A stretch of 64,000 bases of DNA. Source: Pseudomonas sp. TTU2014-080ASC. GTDB lineage: Bacteria; Pseudomonadota; Gammaproteobacteria; Pseudomonadales; Pseudomonadaceae. Numbering within the stretch: the first letter of the stretch is position 1; each line of letters starts with the position of its first letter. The position numbers and the translations under genes were made by a program. Location: positions 124,001-188,000 of the forward strand of contig NZ_LKKK01000011.1 in assembly GCF_001446935.1 (NCBI RefSeq). Direction: 5' to 3'. The notes below the pieces were generated by a model. It made no database searches and had not been told where the DNA came from. It saw only the letters and a program-made list of their open reading frames with translations. Positions 47,242 through 56,781 of the stretch are shown piece after piece.

Positions 47242-48202
47242 TTGCTTTCGTCGATTACTTTTTGGAAATTTGGTATAAACTCTTTTACTATTTTGCTGTA
47301 GTTGCAGTATTTGGTAATTGAGCTTTTAGAGAGCTTTATTGATTCAGCTAGTTTTTCTTCAGCATCTGAAGTCTCATTGTTTATTGCAAGTATTAGTGAT
47401 TCGTTGAATTTTGATACGGCTTTCTCATGCTTGTTGTTAGAGTAAAATAATGCCGCCTCTATGTATGGTTTTGAGGCATTTGGACTGTCGGTTAATGCTT
47501 TGTATAGGGCGTAGTTAGAAAGGCTGTACGGTCCGGTTATGCCTTTCTCAAGATCTTTCTCGAAATACTTGCCTGCTACATTTATTTCATTCGCATGGAG
47601 GAGGAGAAAACCTATATTGTTAGGGCTGTGGGCTTGAAAGCGTATTGTTTTTTTGCGTAAAAGAATTGTGAAAATAAAGAGAGATATAATAATTAGCGCA
47701 ATGCTTTTGGTGGTGTCGTTGAAGATTTGATCTGTTTTTGTATTTGGTTTTGAGAGTTTGGTGCCTTTTGTGGTTTTGCTGCGAATGTTGATGTAGGGAT
47801 TTTCTTTCTTTTTGGTTTTGACAAGAATCTCAATTTTTATAGTTTCTTTTGTGAATAAATTATCTGTCTTTATGAGTATCTTTTCTTTGTTTTCTGATAT
47901 TGTTACCAATGGATTTGCTGATTTTGATTCTGCTGGGATAGAAAACTCTTGTATCGCGCCCCCTTTGAACACTACCTCGGCCTGTATTGAGTGTTGTGTT
48001 TGAGAGCCAGTATTTATTATTTCTAGTTTTGTGAATTCGATATTTTCATTTTCGAGGCGAAAAGAGCTGGTTGATGTATATGTGTACTCTATTTTGTTTT
48101 TTGCCAAGGTTTTTCTGTGGTTATGTATTCTACTGCTGCGCCACCGGCAATAGTTACTATCAGTGTCATTAGGGCGCTTAGTAATAGATTTTTTAGTGTC
48201 AT
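47238..48202 (-). CDS. AT-rich membrane protein with repeated helical region, frameshifted near its start
   Basis: This gene is far richer in A/T than its neighbours. A clean frame of 289 residues runs from TTG 48107 to TAG 47238: a beta-type N-terminal domain, one membrane helix (about 135-150, SIALIIISLFIFTILL) and TPR-like helical repeats at the C-terminus. Upstream, from ATG 48202, a different frame codes for 37 residues with a membrane helix (LLLSALMTLIVTIAGG), ending at TAG. They meet at an A-rich run (A6 C A4), and adding one A to the A4 run restores continuity as one two-helix protein. The cause may be a real indel or an assembly error. No family was recognised. Base composition suggests recent transfer. 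Confidence 0.6.
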
Positions 48203-48224
48203 AAGATAAATGTTTCTCTCAATA

Positions 48225-48250
48225 AAAACCCCGCACTAGGCGGGGTTCTT
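48225..48250 (-). terminator. Terminator after nrdB
   Basis: Read on the minus strand the stem AACCCCGCC / GCGGGGTT (with short loop) is followed by TTTTATTG. It sits about 65 bases after the nrdB stop. Confidence 0.8.
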
Positions 48251-48314
48251 ATTGAGTTCTGCCCCTACATCCAAGACGGGTGTAGATTGAACTTACTGTA
48301 GTGGCGCTTTGGAA

Positions 48315-49562
48315 TCAATCCCAGCTCAACGCCCCACCAGTTTGATACTCAATCACGCGGGTCTCGAAGAAGTTCTTCTCCTTCTTCAGGTCCATGATTT
48401 CGCTCATCCATGGGAATGGGTTGGTGGTGCCTGGGTATTCTTCTTTCAGGCCGATTTGGGTCAGGCGACGGTTGGCGATGAATTTGAGGTAGTCCTCCAT
48501 CATGGCCGCGTTCATGCCCAGCACGCCGCGTGGCATGGTGTCACGGGCGTATTCGATTTCCAGCTGAGTGCCTTGCAGGATCATCTGGGTGGCTTCGTCT
48601 TTCATTTCGGCATCCCACAGGTGTGGGTTTTCGATCTTGATCTGGTTGATCACGTCGATACCGAAGTTCAGGTGCATGGACTCGTCACGCAGGATGTACT
48701 GGAACTGTTCGGCGGTGCCGGTCATCTTGTTGCGGCGGCCCATGGAGAGGATCTGGGTGAAGCCGCAGTAGAAGAAGATGCCTTCCAGTACGCAGTAGTA
48801 AGCGATGAGGTTACGCAGGAACTGGCGGTCGGTTTCCGGGGTGCCGGTGTTGAACTGCGGGTCGGAAATCGAACGGGTGTATTTGAGGCCCCAGGATGCC
48901 TTTTTAGCAACGCTCGGGATCTCGTGGTACATGTTGAAGATTTCGCCTTCATCCATGCCCAGCGACTCGATGCAGTACTGGTAGGCGTGGGTGTGGATCG
49001 CTTCTTCGAAGGCCTGGCGCAGGATGTACTGGCGGCACTCCGGGTTGGTGATCAGGCGGTACACGGCCAGTACCAGGTTGTTGGCAACCAGGCTGTCGGC
49101 AGTGGAGAAGAAGCCGAGGTTGCGCTTAACGATGCGGCGCTCGTCTTCGGTCAGGCCATCAGCGCTCTTCCACAGGGCGATGTCGGCGTTCATGTTTACT
49201 TCTTGCGGCATCCAGTGGTTGGCGCAGCCGTCGAGGTATTTCTGCCAGGCCCAGTCGTACTTGAACGGTACGAGTTGGTTGAGGTCGGCACGGGCGTTGA
49301 TCATCTGCTTGTCGCCCACGTGCACGCGAGCGCTGGCGCCTTCCAGATCGTCCAGGCCTTCCTGGATGTCCAGCTCGTTCAGCGCGGCTTTAGCGCGGGC
49401 TACGGCGTCGGAATCACTGGCGTCGATGGCGCGGGCTTCCTCTACGGAGCCTGCTGCCTGATTGTCCAGCTTGTCCAGACCGGCTTCTACGTTGGCCTGT
49501 TGTGCGGCTGCCTTGGGGGCAGCGCCTTCTTCGGGTTTATCGAATTCATCCCAGCTCAGCAT
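48315..49562 (-). CDS. nrdB: Ribonucleotide reductase class Ia, beta subunit NrdB
   Basis: NrdB carries the diferric centre and tyrosyl radical used by NrdA. The 415-residue protein has an acidic N-terminal extension, then the R2 core with iron-ligand segments such as [11 protein letters not shown] and DESMHLNFG, and an invariant C-terminal tail ([13 protein letters not shown]) for binding NrdA. A strong ribosome binding site (AGGAGGACGCATC) precedes ATG 49562. It lies 428 bases downstream of nrdA on the same strand; the gap holds hairpins. Confidence 0.97.
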   Translation of the reverse strand: MLSWDEFDKPEEGAAPKAAAQQANVEAGLDKLDNQAAGSVEEARAIDASDSDAVARAKAALNELDIQEGLDDLEGASARVHVGDKQMINARADLNQLVPFKYDWAWQKYLDGCANHWMPQEVNMNADIALWKSADGLTEDERRIVKRNLGFFSTADSLVANNLVLAVYRLITNPECRQYILRQAFEEAIHTHAYQYCIESLGMDEGEIFNMYHEIPSVAKKASWGLKYTRSISDPQFNTGTPETDRQFLRNLIAYYCVLEGIFFYCGFTQILSMGRRNKMTGTAEQFQYILRDESMHLNFGIDVINQIKIENPHLWDAEMKDEATQMILQGTQLEIEYARDTMPRGVLGMNAAMMEDYLKFIANRRLTQIGLKEEYPGTTNPFPWMSEIMDLKKEKNFFETRVIEYQTGGALSWD

Positions 49563-49990
49563 GATGCGTCCTCCTGATCGGGTGCCGGTTTGAACCGGTC
49601 ATAAAATATAGGTGCATGGTGTGCACGCAAAAACAAAATTCGGTGGTCATCGAGCTGCTGCGCGTCGGCATTACGGCGTTAGAAATCGGCTCGGATTGCT
49701 CATTTACAACCCGTAAACTGCGCATCCTCGCCGCTTTCTGCCTTGTACTGCTCTAGCTCGCTAGCTCTTGATCTGTAGCGTCTGCACGGAAAGAAGGGCA
49801 GTGACGCTAGGTAAATCTTTCAACTACACATTTAGTTCATTAGACCTTAGCGATCTCACCAGCGTGGAGCTGAGCGAGTGAGCGCTAGGCACCTGCTTCG
49901 TCGAAGCCCCTGAGCGTACTTATGTACGTGATGGGGTTCGGCGGAGCAGGTAACAACGCGCGCGCCGTTCAGCTACGCGCGTTCACCACC
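49563..49990 (-). other. nrdA-nrdB gap with two large hairpins
   Basis: No gene was found. Immediately after nrdA (on the minus strand) is a stem AACGCGCG / CGCGCGTT (49955-49983), then a longer inverted repeat, 49891-49951, with ends ACCTGCT / AGCAGGT and an internal CGTAC/GTACG. Neither is followed by a T run on this strand, so they look like transcript processing or partial-termination structures that could tune NrdA:NrdB. Confidence 0.55.
49891..49951 (-). repeat. Long nested inverted repeat between nrdA and nrdB
   Basis: The arms ACCTGCTTCG...GCCCC and GGGG...CGGAGCAGGT pair over about 19 of 20 positions (two G-U), around a second stem CGTAC TTAT GTACG. It is far stronger than an average hairpin and may be a repeat-type element. 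Confidence 0.65.
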
Positions 49991-52903
49991 TTATTGGCAG
50001 GCTTCGCAGTCTGGTTCATCGATAGCACAGGCCTTTGGCACTGGAGCCGGACCTGCACTGGTGAACTCATTGCTCGGCGCCTGTGGCTTAGCTTGCAACC
50101 CTTCGGTGCCTGCGCCACTGGATACGGCGTTGAGTTTGCCGGTGTTGATGGTGGACTTCTCGGTGCTGGTGGCGGCCAGGGCACGGAGGTAGTAGGTGGT
50201 TTTCAGGCCACGGTACCAAGCCATGCGGTAGGTCACGTCGAGTTTCTTGCCCGATGCGCCAGCGATGTAGAGGTTCAGCGACTGAGCCTGATCGATCCAC
50301 TTCTGGCGGCGGCTGGCAGCGTCCACGATCCACTTGGTTTCAACTTCAAACGCGGTGGCGTAGAGGTCTTTCAGGTCTTGCGGGATGCGCTCGATCTGCT
50401 GCACGGAGCCGTCGTAGTACTTCAGGTCGTTAACCATGACCGAGTCCCACAGACCGCGTGCTTTGAGGTCGCGGACCAGGTACGGGTTGATCACGGTGAA
50501 CTCGCCGGAGAGGTTCGACTTCACGTACAGGTTCTGATAGGTCGGTTCGATCGACTGCGATACGCCGGTGATGTTGGCGATGGTGGCGGTCGGTGCGATG
50601 GCCATGATGTTGGAGTTACGGATGCCTTTCTTCACGCGCTCGCGGATCGGTGCCCAGTCCAGGGTTTCGGTCAGGTCGACGTCGATGTACTTCTGGCCAC
50701 GCGCTTCGATCAGGATCTGCTGGGAGTCGAGCGGCAGAATGCCTTTGCTCCACAGCGAACCGTCAAACGTCGAGTAGCTGCCGCGCTCGTCAGCCAGGTC
50801 ACAAGAGGCCTGAATGGCGAAGTAGCTGACGGCTTCCATCGAGCGGTCGGCGAACTCAACAGCAGCGTCGGAGCCGTACGGGATGTGCTGCAGGTACAGT
50901 GCGTCCTGAAAGCCCATGATGCCCAGACCAACCGGACGGTGCTTGAAGTTGGAGTTACGGGCCTGCGGTACGCTGTAGTAGTTGATGTCGATAACGTTAT
51001 CGAGCATGCGCACAGCGACGCGGATGGTTTTCTCCAGCTTGGCGGTGTCCAGCTTGCCGTCAACGATGTGGTTCGGCAGGTTGACGGAACCCAGGTTACA
51101 TACGGCGATTTCATCGGCGTTGGTGTTCAGGGTGATCTCGGTGCACAGGTTGGAGCTGTGAACCACGCCAACGTGCTGCTGCGGGCTGCGCAGGTTGCAC
51201 GGATCTTTGAAGGTCAGCCATGGGTGGCCAGTCTCGAACAGCATCGAGAGCATTTTGCGCCACAGGTCTTTGGCCTGAATGGTTTTGAACAGCTTGATCT
51301 TGCCGTATTCAGTCAGGGCTTCGTAGTACTCGTAGCGCTCTTCGAAGGCTTTACCGGTCAGGTCGTGCAGGTCCGGTACTTCGCTCGGGCTGAACAGGGT
51401 CCACTTGCCGTCATCGAATACGCGCTTCATGAACAGGTCCGGAATCCAGTTCGCGGTGTTCATGTCGTGGGTACGGCGGCGGTCGTCACCGGTGTTCTTA
51501 CGCAGCTCGAGGAATTCCTCGATGTCCATGTGCCAAGTTTCCAGGTAAGCACATACAGCGCCTTTGCGCTTGCCGCCCTGGTTTACCGCTACGGCGGTGT
51601 CGTTGACGACTTTCAGGAACGGTACAACGCCCTGGGATTTGCCGTTGGTGCCTTTGATGTAGGAGCCCAGCGCACGCACCGGCGTCCAGTCGTTGCCCAG
51701 ACCACCGGCAAACTTGGACAGCATGGCGTTGTCGTGGATGGCGCCGTAGATGCCCGACAGGTCATCCGGAACAGTGGTCAGGTAGCAGCTGGAGAGCTGC
51801 GGACGCAGGGTGCCGGCGTTGAACAGGGTCGGTGTGGAGGCCATGTAGTCGAAGGACGACAGCAGGTTGTAGAACTCGATGGCGCGGGCTTCTTTGTCTT
51901 TCTCTTCGATAGCAAGGCCCATGGCCACACGCATGAAGAAGACTTGAGGCAGTTCGAAACGGATGCCGTCTTTGTGAATGAAGTAGCGGTCGTACAGGGT
52001 TTGCAGGCCCAGGTAGGTGAACTGCTGGTCGCGCTCGTGGTTGATCGCCTTGCCCAGTTTTTCAAGGTCGAAGGAGGCCAGTTTCGGGTCGAGCAGTTCA
52101 AACTCGATACCTTTAGCAACGTAAGCAGGCAGTGCCTTAGCGTACAGGTCAGCCATTTCGTGGTGAGTCGCGCTGGTGGCGACACCGAGGAAGCCCAGGC
52201 CTTCAGCGCGGATGTTGTCCATCAGCAGGCGGGCAGTCACGTAGCTGTAGTTTGGCTCGCGCTCAACCAGGGTACGGGAGGTCATCACCAGGGCGGTGTT
52301 AACGTCGCTCTGGGCTACGCCGTCGTACAGGTTCTTCAGGGTTTCTTTCTGAATCAGCTCGCCATCCACTTCGGCCAGACCTTCACAGGCTTCGCGGATG
52401 ATGGTGTTCAGGCGGCCCATGTCCAGCGGCACCAAGCTGCCGTCGTTTTGGGTAACGCGGATGCTTGGGTGCGGCTGGGCGATGTCGCCAGCTGCGTTGG
52501 CGCTCTTACGCTCTGCGGCGCGGGCTTCGCGGTAGATCACGTAGTCGCGGGCAACTTTCTGCTCGCCTGCGCGCATCAGGGCCAGTTCAACCTGATCCTG
52601 AATTTCTTCGATATGGATGGTGCCGCCGGATGGCATGCGACGTTTGAAGGTCGCAGTAACTTGTTCGGTCAGGCGGGCAACAGTTTCATGAATACGCGAC
52701 GAAGCGGCAGCGGTGCCGCCTTCAACAGCGAGAAAGGCTTTGGTGATGGCAACGGTGATCTTGTCATCGGTGTAAGGCACAACGGTGCCGTTACGCTTGA
52801 TCACCCGCAACTGGCCCGGAGCAGTAGCGCTCAGGGTGGCGTTGTCATCGCTGGCCTGCGGCGCGGTGGCCTGCGGGTTCTCGCGGGAAGTGTCGGTCTG
52901 CAT
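49991..52903 (-). CDS. nrdA: Ribonucleotide reductase class Ia, alpha subunit NrdA
   Basis: NrdA reduces ribonucleoside diphosphates to deoxy forms and senses effectors through ATP-cone domains. The 970-residue protein (ATG 52903; a longer start 52915 is less well placed) shows an N-terminal cone beginning VIKRNGTVVPYTDDKI, a second cone-like segment beginning IRVTQNDGSLVPLDM, the catalytic core, and a C-terminal redox CExC (CEACQ). P. aeruginosa NrdA is known to have two cones, of which one is functional. The upstream region carries NrdR boxes and a DnaA box, in line with the family. Confidence 0.97.
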   Translation of the reverse strand: MQTDTSRENPQATAPQASDDNATLSATAPGQLRVIKRNGTVVPYTDDKITVAITKAFLAVEGGTAAASSRIHETVARLTEQVTATFKRRMPSGGTIHIEEIQDQVELALMRAGEQKVARDYVIYREARAAERKSANAAGDIAQPHPSIRVTQNDGSLVPLDMGRLNTIIREACEGLAEVDGELIQKETLKNLYDGVAQSDVNTALVMTSRTLVEREPNYSYVTARLLMDNIRAEGLGFLGVATSATHHEMADLYAKALPAYVAKGIEFELLDPKLASFDLEKLGKAINHERDQQFTYLGLQTLYDRYFIHKDGIRFELPQVFFMRVAMGLAIEEKDKEARAIEFYNLLSSFDYMASTPTLFNAGTLRPQLSSCYLTTVPDDLSGIYGAIHDNAMLSKFAGGLGNDWTPVRALGSYIKGTNGKSQGVVPFLKVVNDTAVAVNQGGKRKGAVCAYLETWHMDIEEFLELRKNTGDDRRRTHDMNTANWIPDLFMKRVFDDGKWTLFSPSEVPDLHDLTGKAFEERYEYYEALTEYGKIKLFKTIQAKDLWRKMLSMLFETGHPWLTFKDPCNLRSPQQHVGVVHSSNLCTEITLNTNADEIAVCNLGSVNLPNHIVDGKLDTAKLEKTIRVAVRMLDNVIDINYYSVPQARNSNFKHRPVGLGIMGFQDALYLQHIPYGSDAAVEFADRSMEAVSYFAIQASCDLADERGSYSTFDGSLWSKGILPLDSQQILIEARGQKYIDVDLTETLDWAPIRERVKKGIRNSNIMAIAPTATIANITGVSQSIEPTYQNLYVKSNLSGEFTVINPYLVRDLKARGLWDSVMVNDLKYYDGSVQQIERIPQDLKDLYATAFEVETKWIVDAASRRQKWIDQAQSLNLYIAGASGKKLDVTYRMAWYRGLKTTYYLRALAATSTEKSTINTGKLNAVSSGAGTEGLQAKPQAPSNEFTSAGPAPVPKACAIDEPDCEACQ

Positions 52904-53093
52904 GAAGGTCTCCATGGTTCTGTAATTATCTGTGTGCGTTACCGCAGAACTGGGTGGTAGCGCTCATTCCATTTTTAACAATGCCGTCGCCCGGCTCGTG
53001 CCGTGCTTCGGGGATTTGCAAATTTGGTCAGGCTGGCACGGTGTTCTGGCCATCCTGGCTTTTAAGTCACAACGCAAGGCGTTTCCGCCTGAA

Positions 53094-53109
53094 CCACTAT
53101 ATCTAGTAG
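53094..53109. promoter_or_regulatory. NrdR-box-like site 1
   Basis: The 16-mer CCACTATATCTAGTAG lies about 190 bases upstream of nrdA. Its centre CTATATCTAG fits the NrdR consensus (acaCwAtATaTwGtgt). NrdR represses ribonucleotide reductase genes. Confidence 0.6.
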
Positions 53110-53285
53110 TACTACCCACTCGGGGCCACTGCTTTGTTTCCCTCGGCTGCCTGTTGGGCTCTGCCGAGCATTGTCCTGCGATTACCGTGCAGGGGACTTG
53201 CCTAAAGAGCGTGTCGGGTTTCCGGTGACAACCTGGGATCAGGCCGTGTGCGCGTCATTCTTCTTGTGTCCGGTTACCTAGCTAT

Positions 53286-53301
53286 ACCCAATATATGGTG
53301 G
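53286..53301. promoter_or_regulatory. NrdR-box-like site 2
   Basis: ACCCAATATATGGTGG matches the NrdR box well, with inverted half sites. It is 192 bases from site 1, unlike the usual close pairs. Confidence 0.6.
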
Positions 53302-53371
53302 GTGTCGCGTAATTGGCATACAAGATAATGCGCTAATTGGGGTAATGCAAGTTAGTAAAACACGAACAACC

Positions 53372-53380
53372 TGTGGATAA
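53372..53380 (+). promoter_or_regulatory. DnaA box upstream of nrdA
   Basis: TGTGGATAA is the complement of TTATCCACA, the consensus DnaA box. DnaA boxes are known upstream of E. coli nrdAB, where DnaA links dNTP synthesis to replication initiation. Confidence 0.6.
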
Positions 53381-53511
53381 CTTGTGCGTGTATTGTGGGT
53401 GGAGAGGAGGGCATGCTGGCTAGGCCGCATACTTGCTGGGCTATGCCGTCCATCGTAGTCATTTAGTACAGTTTGGGCTTTTTACCGGGCTGGTTAAGCC
53501 AAAAGGTTTGG

Positions 53512-53527
53512 ATACTATATCTAGTGT
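53512..53527. promoter_or_regulatory. NrdR-box-like site 3, near the two-component gene
   Basis: ATACTATATCTAGTGT is an excellent NrdR-box match. It lies only 85 bases upstream of the response regulator and 600 bases from nrdA, so it could serve the two-component operon rather than nrdA. Confidence 0.6.
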
Positions 53528-53611
53528 TTTGGCAAGGGTGTGCAGGGCGCTATGCAGGCTGCCTCGCATTGATACAATGCGCGTCGTTCTGGCGCTGTCA
53601 GTGGAGGTCGT

Positions 53612-54337
53612 GTGGAACAGCAGGCGTGGCACATTCTGATTGTTGAGGACGACCAGCGTCTGGCTGAGTTGACCCGTGAATATCTCCAGAGCAATGGCTT
53701 GCATGTCTCCATCGAAATGGATGGTGCCAAAGCAGCTGCGCGTATTTTGCAGGAGCAGCCTGATCTGGTGATTCTTGACCTGATGCTACCGGGTGAGGAC
53801 GGTTTGTCCATTTGCCGGGCGGTACGTGGCGAGTATGAAGGGCCGATCCTGATGCTGACGGCCCGTGATGACGATATGGATCAGGTGCTGGGCCTGGAAA
53901 TGGGCGCAGATGACTACGTGTGTAAGCCGGTTCGTCCGCGGGTGTTGTTGGCCCGTATCCGTGCACTGCTGCGACGTTACGAAGGTGCCAGCGAAGAGGC
54001 TGTGACTGATCGTCGCCGTCTGCAGTTTGGCCCGTTGGTGGTGGACAGCGCCATGCGTGAAGCCTGGCTGAAAGAGCAGAGCATCGAACTGACCAGTGCT
54101 GAGTTCGATCTGCTGTGGCTGCTGACCTCCAATGCCGGACGCATCCTTTCCCGTGAGGAAATTTTCAGTTCATTGCGCGGCATTGAGTACGACGGCCAGG
54201 ACCGTTCCATTGATGTGCGCATTTCCCGCATCCGCCCGAAGATTGGTGATGATCCGATGCACCCGCGTCTGATTAAGACCGTGCGCAGCAAGGGGTATCT
54301 GTTTGTGGCCGAGGCGGCGGAAGCTCTTGTTCTCTGA
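53612..54337 (+). CDS. OmpR-family response regulator (RstA-like)
   Basis: The 241-residue protein has a receiver domain with phosphorylated Asp56 (ILDLMLPGEDG) and the conserved Lys near 106 (CKPV), then a winged-helix DNA-binding domain (ending TVRSKGYLF). It starts at GTG 53612 after GGAGG and is followed after 100 bases by its kinase. The pair stands divergent from nrdA, an arrangement I recall from P. aeruginosa; their signal is not known. Confidence 0.92.
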   Translation: MEQQAWHILIVEDDQRLAELTREYLQSNGLHVSIEMDGAKAAARILQEQPDLVILDLMLPGEDGLSICRAVRGEYEGPILMLTARDDDMDQVLGLEMGADDYVCKPVRPRVLLARIRALLRRYEGASEEAVTDRRRLQFGPLVVDSAMREAWLKEQSIELTSAEFDLLWLLTSNAGRILSREEIFSSLRGIEYDGQDRSIDVRISRIRPKIGDDPMHPRLIKTVRSKGYLFVAEAAEALVL

Positions 54338-54436
54338 GCGCCAGCTGCGGCGTTTGGCTGCTGTTTGGGCGGCGCTGCGATTGCCTTCCTTTAATAGGCG
54401 AGCTGTTGTGGCTGTGCCTGCCTGGCAGGTGCGGGC

Positions 54437-56044
54437 ATGAACTCCATCTTTCTGCGCATTTATGGCGGCATGCTTACCGTGCTGGTGCTGGTCGGATTAC
54501 TCGGCATCAGTGCGTTGCAGCTGCTTAACGAAGTGCGCGTTGATCAATACCGCGAACGCCTGGCGCAGGGCACGTTCCGGTTGATGGCCGATAATCTGCA
54601 TCCGATGGTGGATGTGGAGCGGCGTCGGGCCATGTCGGTGTGGGGGCGTTTGCTGGGGATTCCGCTGCGGATTGAAAAGCTGGAATTGGCCGAGCTGGAT
54701 ACCCGTGACCGTGCGGCGCTGCGTCGCGGCAAGGTTCTGGTCGAACAGACTGGCGAGCACGAGGCCAGTATCTACAGCCAGCTCTCGCTGGATGAGCCGC
54801 TGGTGCTGGTCGGTGAGGTGCAGCAGATCAGTGAGCAGTTGCTCAGGGCCATCAGTTTTCTGGTGATTGATGAGTTGGTGCGTTATCCGTGGGGTGATCA
54901 GCCGAAGCGGTTGGCAGCGCTGCATAAAGACAAGCAGTTCGGCTTTGAAATGCGGCTGGTGCGTTTGGGGGAGGCCAATCTTGACCCTGATCAGCGCCGC
55001 CGGGTTGATGAAGGTGACACGGTGATGGCACTCGGTCGCGGCGGCGACAGTGTCTATGTGTATTCCGGAATTGTCGAAACACCGTGGGTGCTGGAAGTCG
55101 GCCCCATGTATCAGATGAACCCTTATCCGGTTCAGTGGCTGGTGATTATCGGCTTACTCGGGCTGTGCCTGATTGGTCTGATGGTGTACCTGCTGGTACG
55201 GCCTCTGGAACGCCGTTTGCGCGGGCTGGAGCGGGCTGCGAGCAAGATTGCCAGCGGTAAGCTGGATGCCCGTGTGCCGACGCTGGAAGGTGAGGTGGAC
55301 TCAGTGGGGCGGCTGGCGGCTTCCTTTAATGCCATGGCGGAACACCTGCAGCGCTCACTGACCATTCAACGTGAGATGGTGCGGGCGGTGTCCCATGAGC
55401 TGCGCACGCCGGTGGCACGTTTGCGCTTCGGTCTGGAAATGGTTGCTGATGCCGAGACCGATCAGGCCCGGCACAAGTACCTGGAAGGCATGGACAGCGA
55501 TATTCAGGATCTCGACAAGCTGGTGGACGAGATGCTGACCTATGCGCGTCTTGAGCAGGGCTCACCGGCGCTGAGCTTCCAGCCAGTTGATCTGGCTGAG
55601 TTGATTGCTCAGGTGATTGCCGAATTGTCGCCGTTGCGCGCCAGTGTCTTGGTTGAGTGTGGGCCGTGCCGTGAAGCACCGGAAGGGGGCGCGCTGGTTG
55701 AGGCGGAGTTCCGCTATTTGCACCGTGCTCTGCAAAATCTGGTGAGCAACGCCATGCGCCATGCTGAATCCCGCGTGCGGGTGAGCTTCAAGATCGGCCC
55801 GAATCGCTGTCGGCTGGATGTGGAGGATGACGGCCCCGGTGTGCCGGAAGAAGCATGGGAGCATATCTTCACGCCGTTTCTACGTCTGGATGACAGCCGT
55901 ACCCGTGCCTCTGGCGGACACGGTTTGGGCTTATCGATTGTGCGGCGGATTACTTACTGGCACAGCGGGCGGGCGGCGATCAGCCGTAGTGAAGAACTGG
56001 GGGGCGCCTGCTTCAGCCTGATCTGGCCGCGTCGCCAGCCCTGA
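54437..56044 (+). CDS. Sensor histidine kinase (RstB-like)
   Basis: The 535-residue protein has two transmembrane helices (about 10-28 and 235-258) enclosing a periplasmic domain, a HAMP region (RPLERRLRGLERAASKIASG), the phosphorylated His320 in the VSHELRTPVARLR box, and the ATPase core (NLVSNAMRHA, DDGPGVP, GGHGLGLSIV). It partners the response regulator immediately upstream. The periplasmic ligand is not identifiable. rluA converges with it at 56050. Confidence 0.92.
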   Translation: MNSIFLRIYGGMLTVLVLVGLLGISALQLLNEVRVDQYRERLAQGTFRLMADNLHPMVDVERRRAMSVWGRLLGIPLRIEKLELAELDTRDRAALRRGKVLVEQTGEHEASIYSQLSLDEPLVLVGEVQQISEQLLRAISFLVIDELVRYPWGDQPKRLAALHKDKQFGFEMRLVRLGEANLDPDQRRRVDEGDTVMALGRGGDSVYVYSGIVETPWVLEVGPMYQMNPYPVQWLVIIGLLGLCLIGLMVYLLVRPLERRLRGLERAASKIASGKLDARVPTLEGEVDSVGRLAASFNAMAEHLQRSLTIQREMVRAVSHELRTPVARLRFGLEMVADAETDQARHKYLEGMDSDIQDLDKLVDEMLTYARLEQGSPALSFQPVDLAELIAQVIAELSPLRASVLVECGPCREAPEGGALVEAEFRYLHRALQNLVSNAMRHAESRVRVSFKIGPNRCRLDVEDDGPGVPEEAWEHIFTPFLRLDDSRTRASGGHGLGLSIVRRITYWHSGRAAISRSEELGGACFSLIWPRRQP

Positions 56045-56049
56045 GCATT

Positions 56050-56685
56050 TCAGAACGGTGCGGGTGACTCAAAACGCAGGCGTTCGCCGGTTTGTGGATG
56101 CGTCAGGCTGAGCATGCTGGCGTGTAGGCACAGGCGCGGATAAGCCGCCAGCGCTTCGGGATGGGCATACAGGCCGTCGCCCAGCAGCGGGTGACCAATC
56201 GACAGCATATGCACACGCAGTTGGTGTGAGCGGCCGGTGATCGGTGTCAGTTCGACGCGGCAGTGGTTGTCGTAACGCTCAAGGATGCGCCAGTAAGTCA
56301 GGGCGTGTTTGCCCAGTTCGTGATCCACTACGTGGCGCGGCTTGGTTGGTGGGTCGTAGCGCAGGGGCAGGTCGATGCTGCCGCTGTCTTGCTCGGGCTG
56401 ACCCCAGCACAGTGCGGTGTAGGCTTTTTCGGTTTCGCGGTCGTGGAATTGCCGGGACAGCTCGCGGTGGCTGTCGGCGTCGCGGGCCAGCACGATGATG
56501 CCAGAGGTTTCCCAGTCTAGCCGGTGCACGATGCGGGCTTCCGGGTAGCCGTTTTCCTGCAGGCGGGTGACTAGGCAATCGCGGTTATCTTCGGCGCGGC
56601 CGGGCACGGACAGCAGCAGGGTAGGCTTGTTGATCACCAGCAGGGCGGCGTCCTGGTGGATGATTTCGACATTCGACAGCGGCAT
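56050..56685 (-). CDS. rluA: Pseudouridine synthase RluA
   Basis: RluA makes pseudouridine at position 746 of 23S rRNA and position 32 of several tRNAs. The 211-residue protein has the catalytic Asp57 in HRLDWETSG and the LTPITGRSHQLRVHM motif. It is the last gene of the minC-minD-minE-rluA block, though a hairpin lies between minE and rluA. The start is ATG 56685. Confidence 0.93.
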   Translation of the reverse strand: MPLSNVEIIHQDAALLVINKPTLLLSVPGRAEDNRDCLVTRLQENGYPEARIVHRLDWETSGIIVLARDADSHRELSRQFHDRETEKAYTALCWGQPEQDSGSIDLPLRYDPPTKPRHVVDHELGKHALTYWRILERYDNHCRVELTPITGRSHQLRVHMLSIGHPLLGDGLYAHPEALAAYPRLCLHASMLSLTHPQTGERLRFESPAPF

Positions 56686-56701
56686 GGGTATTCCACAAAC
56701 G

Positions 56702-56728
56702 GAAACGGCGGCCAGGGCCGCCGTTTCA
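56702..56728 (-). terminator. Hairpin between minE and rluA
   Basis: A perfect stem AAACGGCGGCC / GGCCGCCGTTT with a 2-3 base loop sits in the 96-base gap, next to a short T-rich stretch. It probably limits read-through from min into rluA. Confidence 0.75.
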
Positions 56729-56781
56729 GGTTATCAGAGCCTGTCTGCTGCCTTGGCAGGCATGGCAGACAGGTTCGCCGA

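Noticed and set aside
48085-48110. A6-C-A4 run as a programmed -1 frameshift heptamer
   Set aside because: The codon phase (CAA AAA ACA) does not fit X XXY YYZ; an indel or sequencing error is more likely.
48309-49577. A 422-codon open frame on the plus strand opposite nrdB
   Set aside because: Antisense shadow of nrdB; no independent evidence.
49922-52960. A 1012-codon open frame on the plus strand opposite nrdA
   Set aside because: Strong codon bias of the minus-strand nrdA keeps the antisense frame free of stops; the minus-strand protein is clearly nrdA and the plus-strand translation has no family features.
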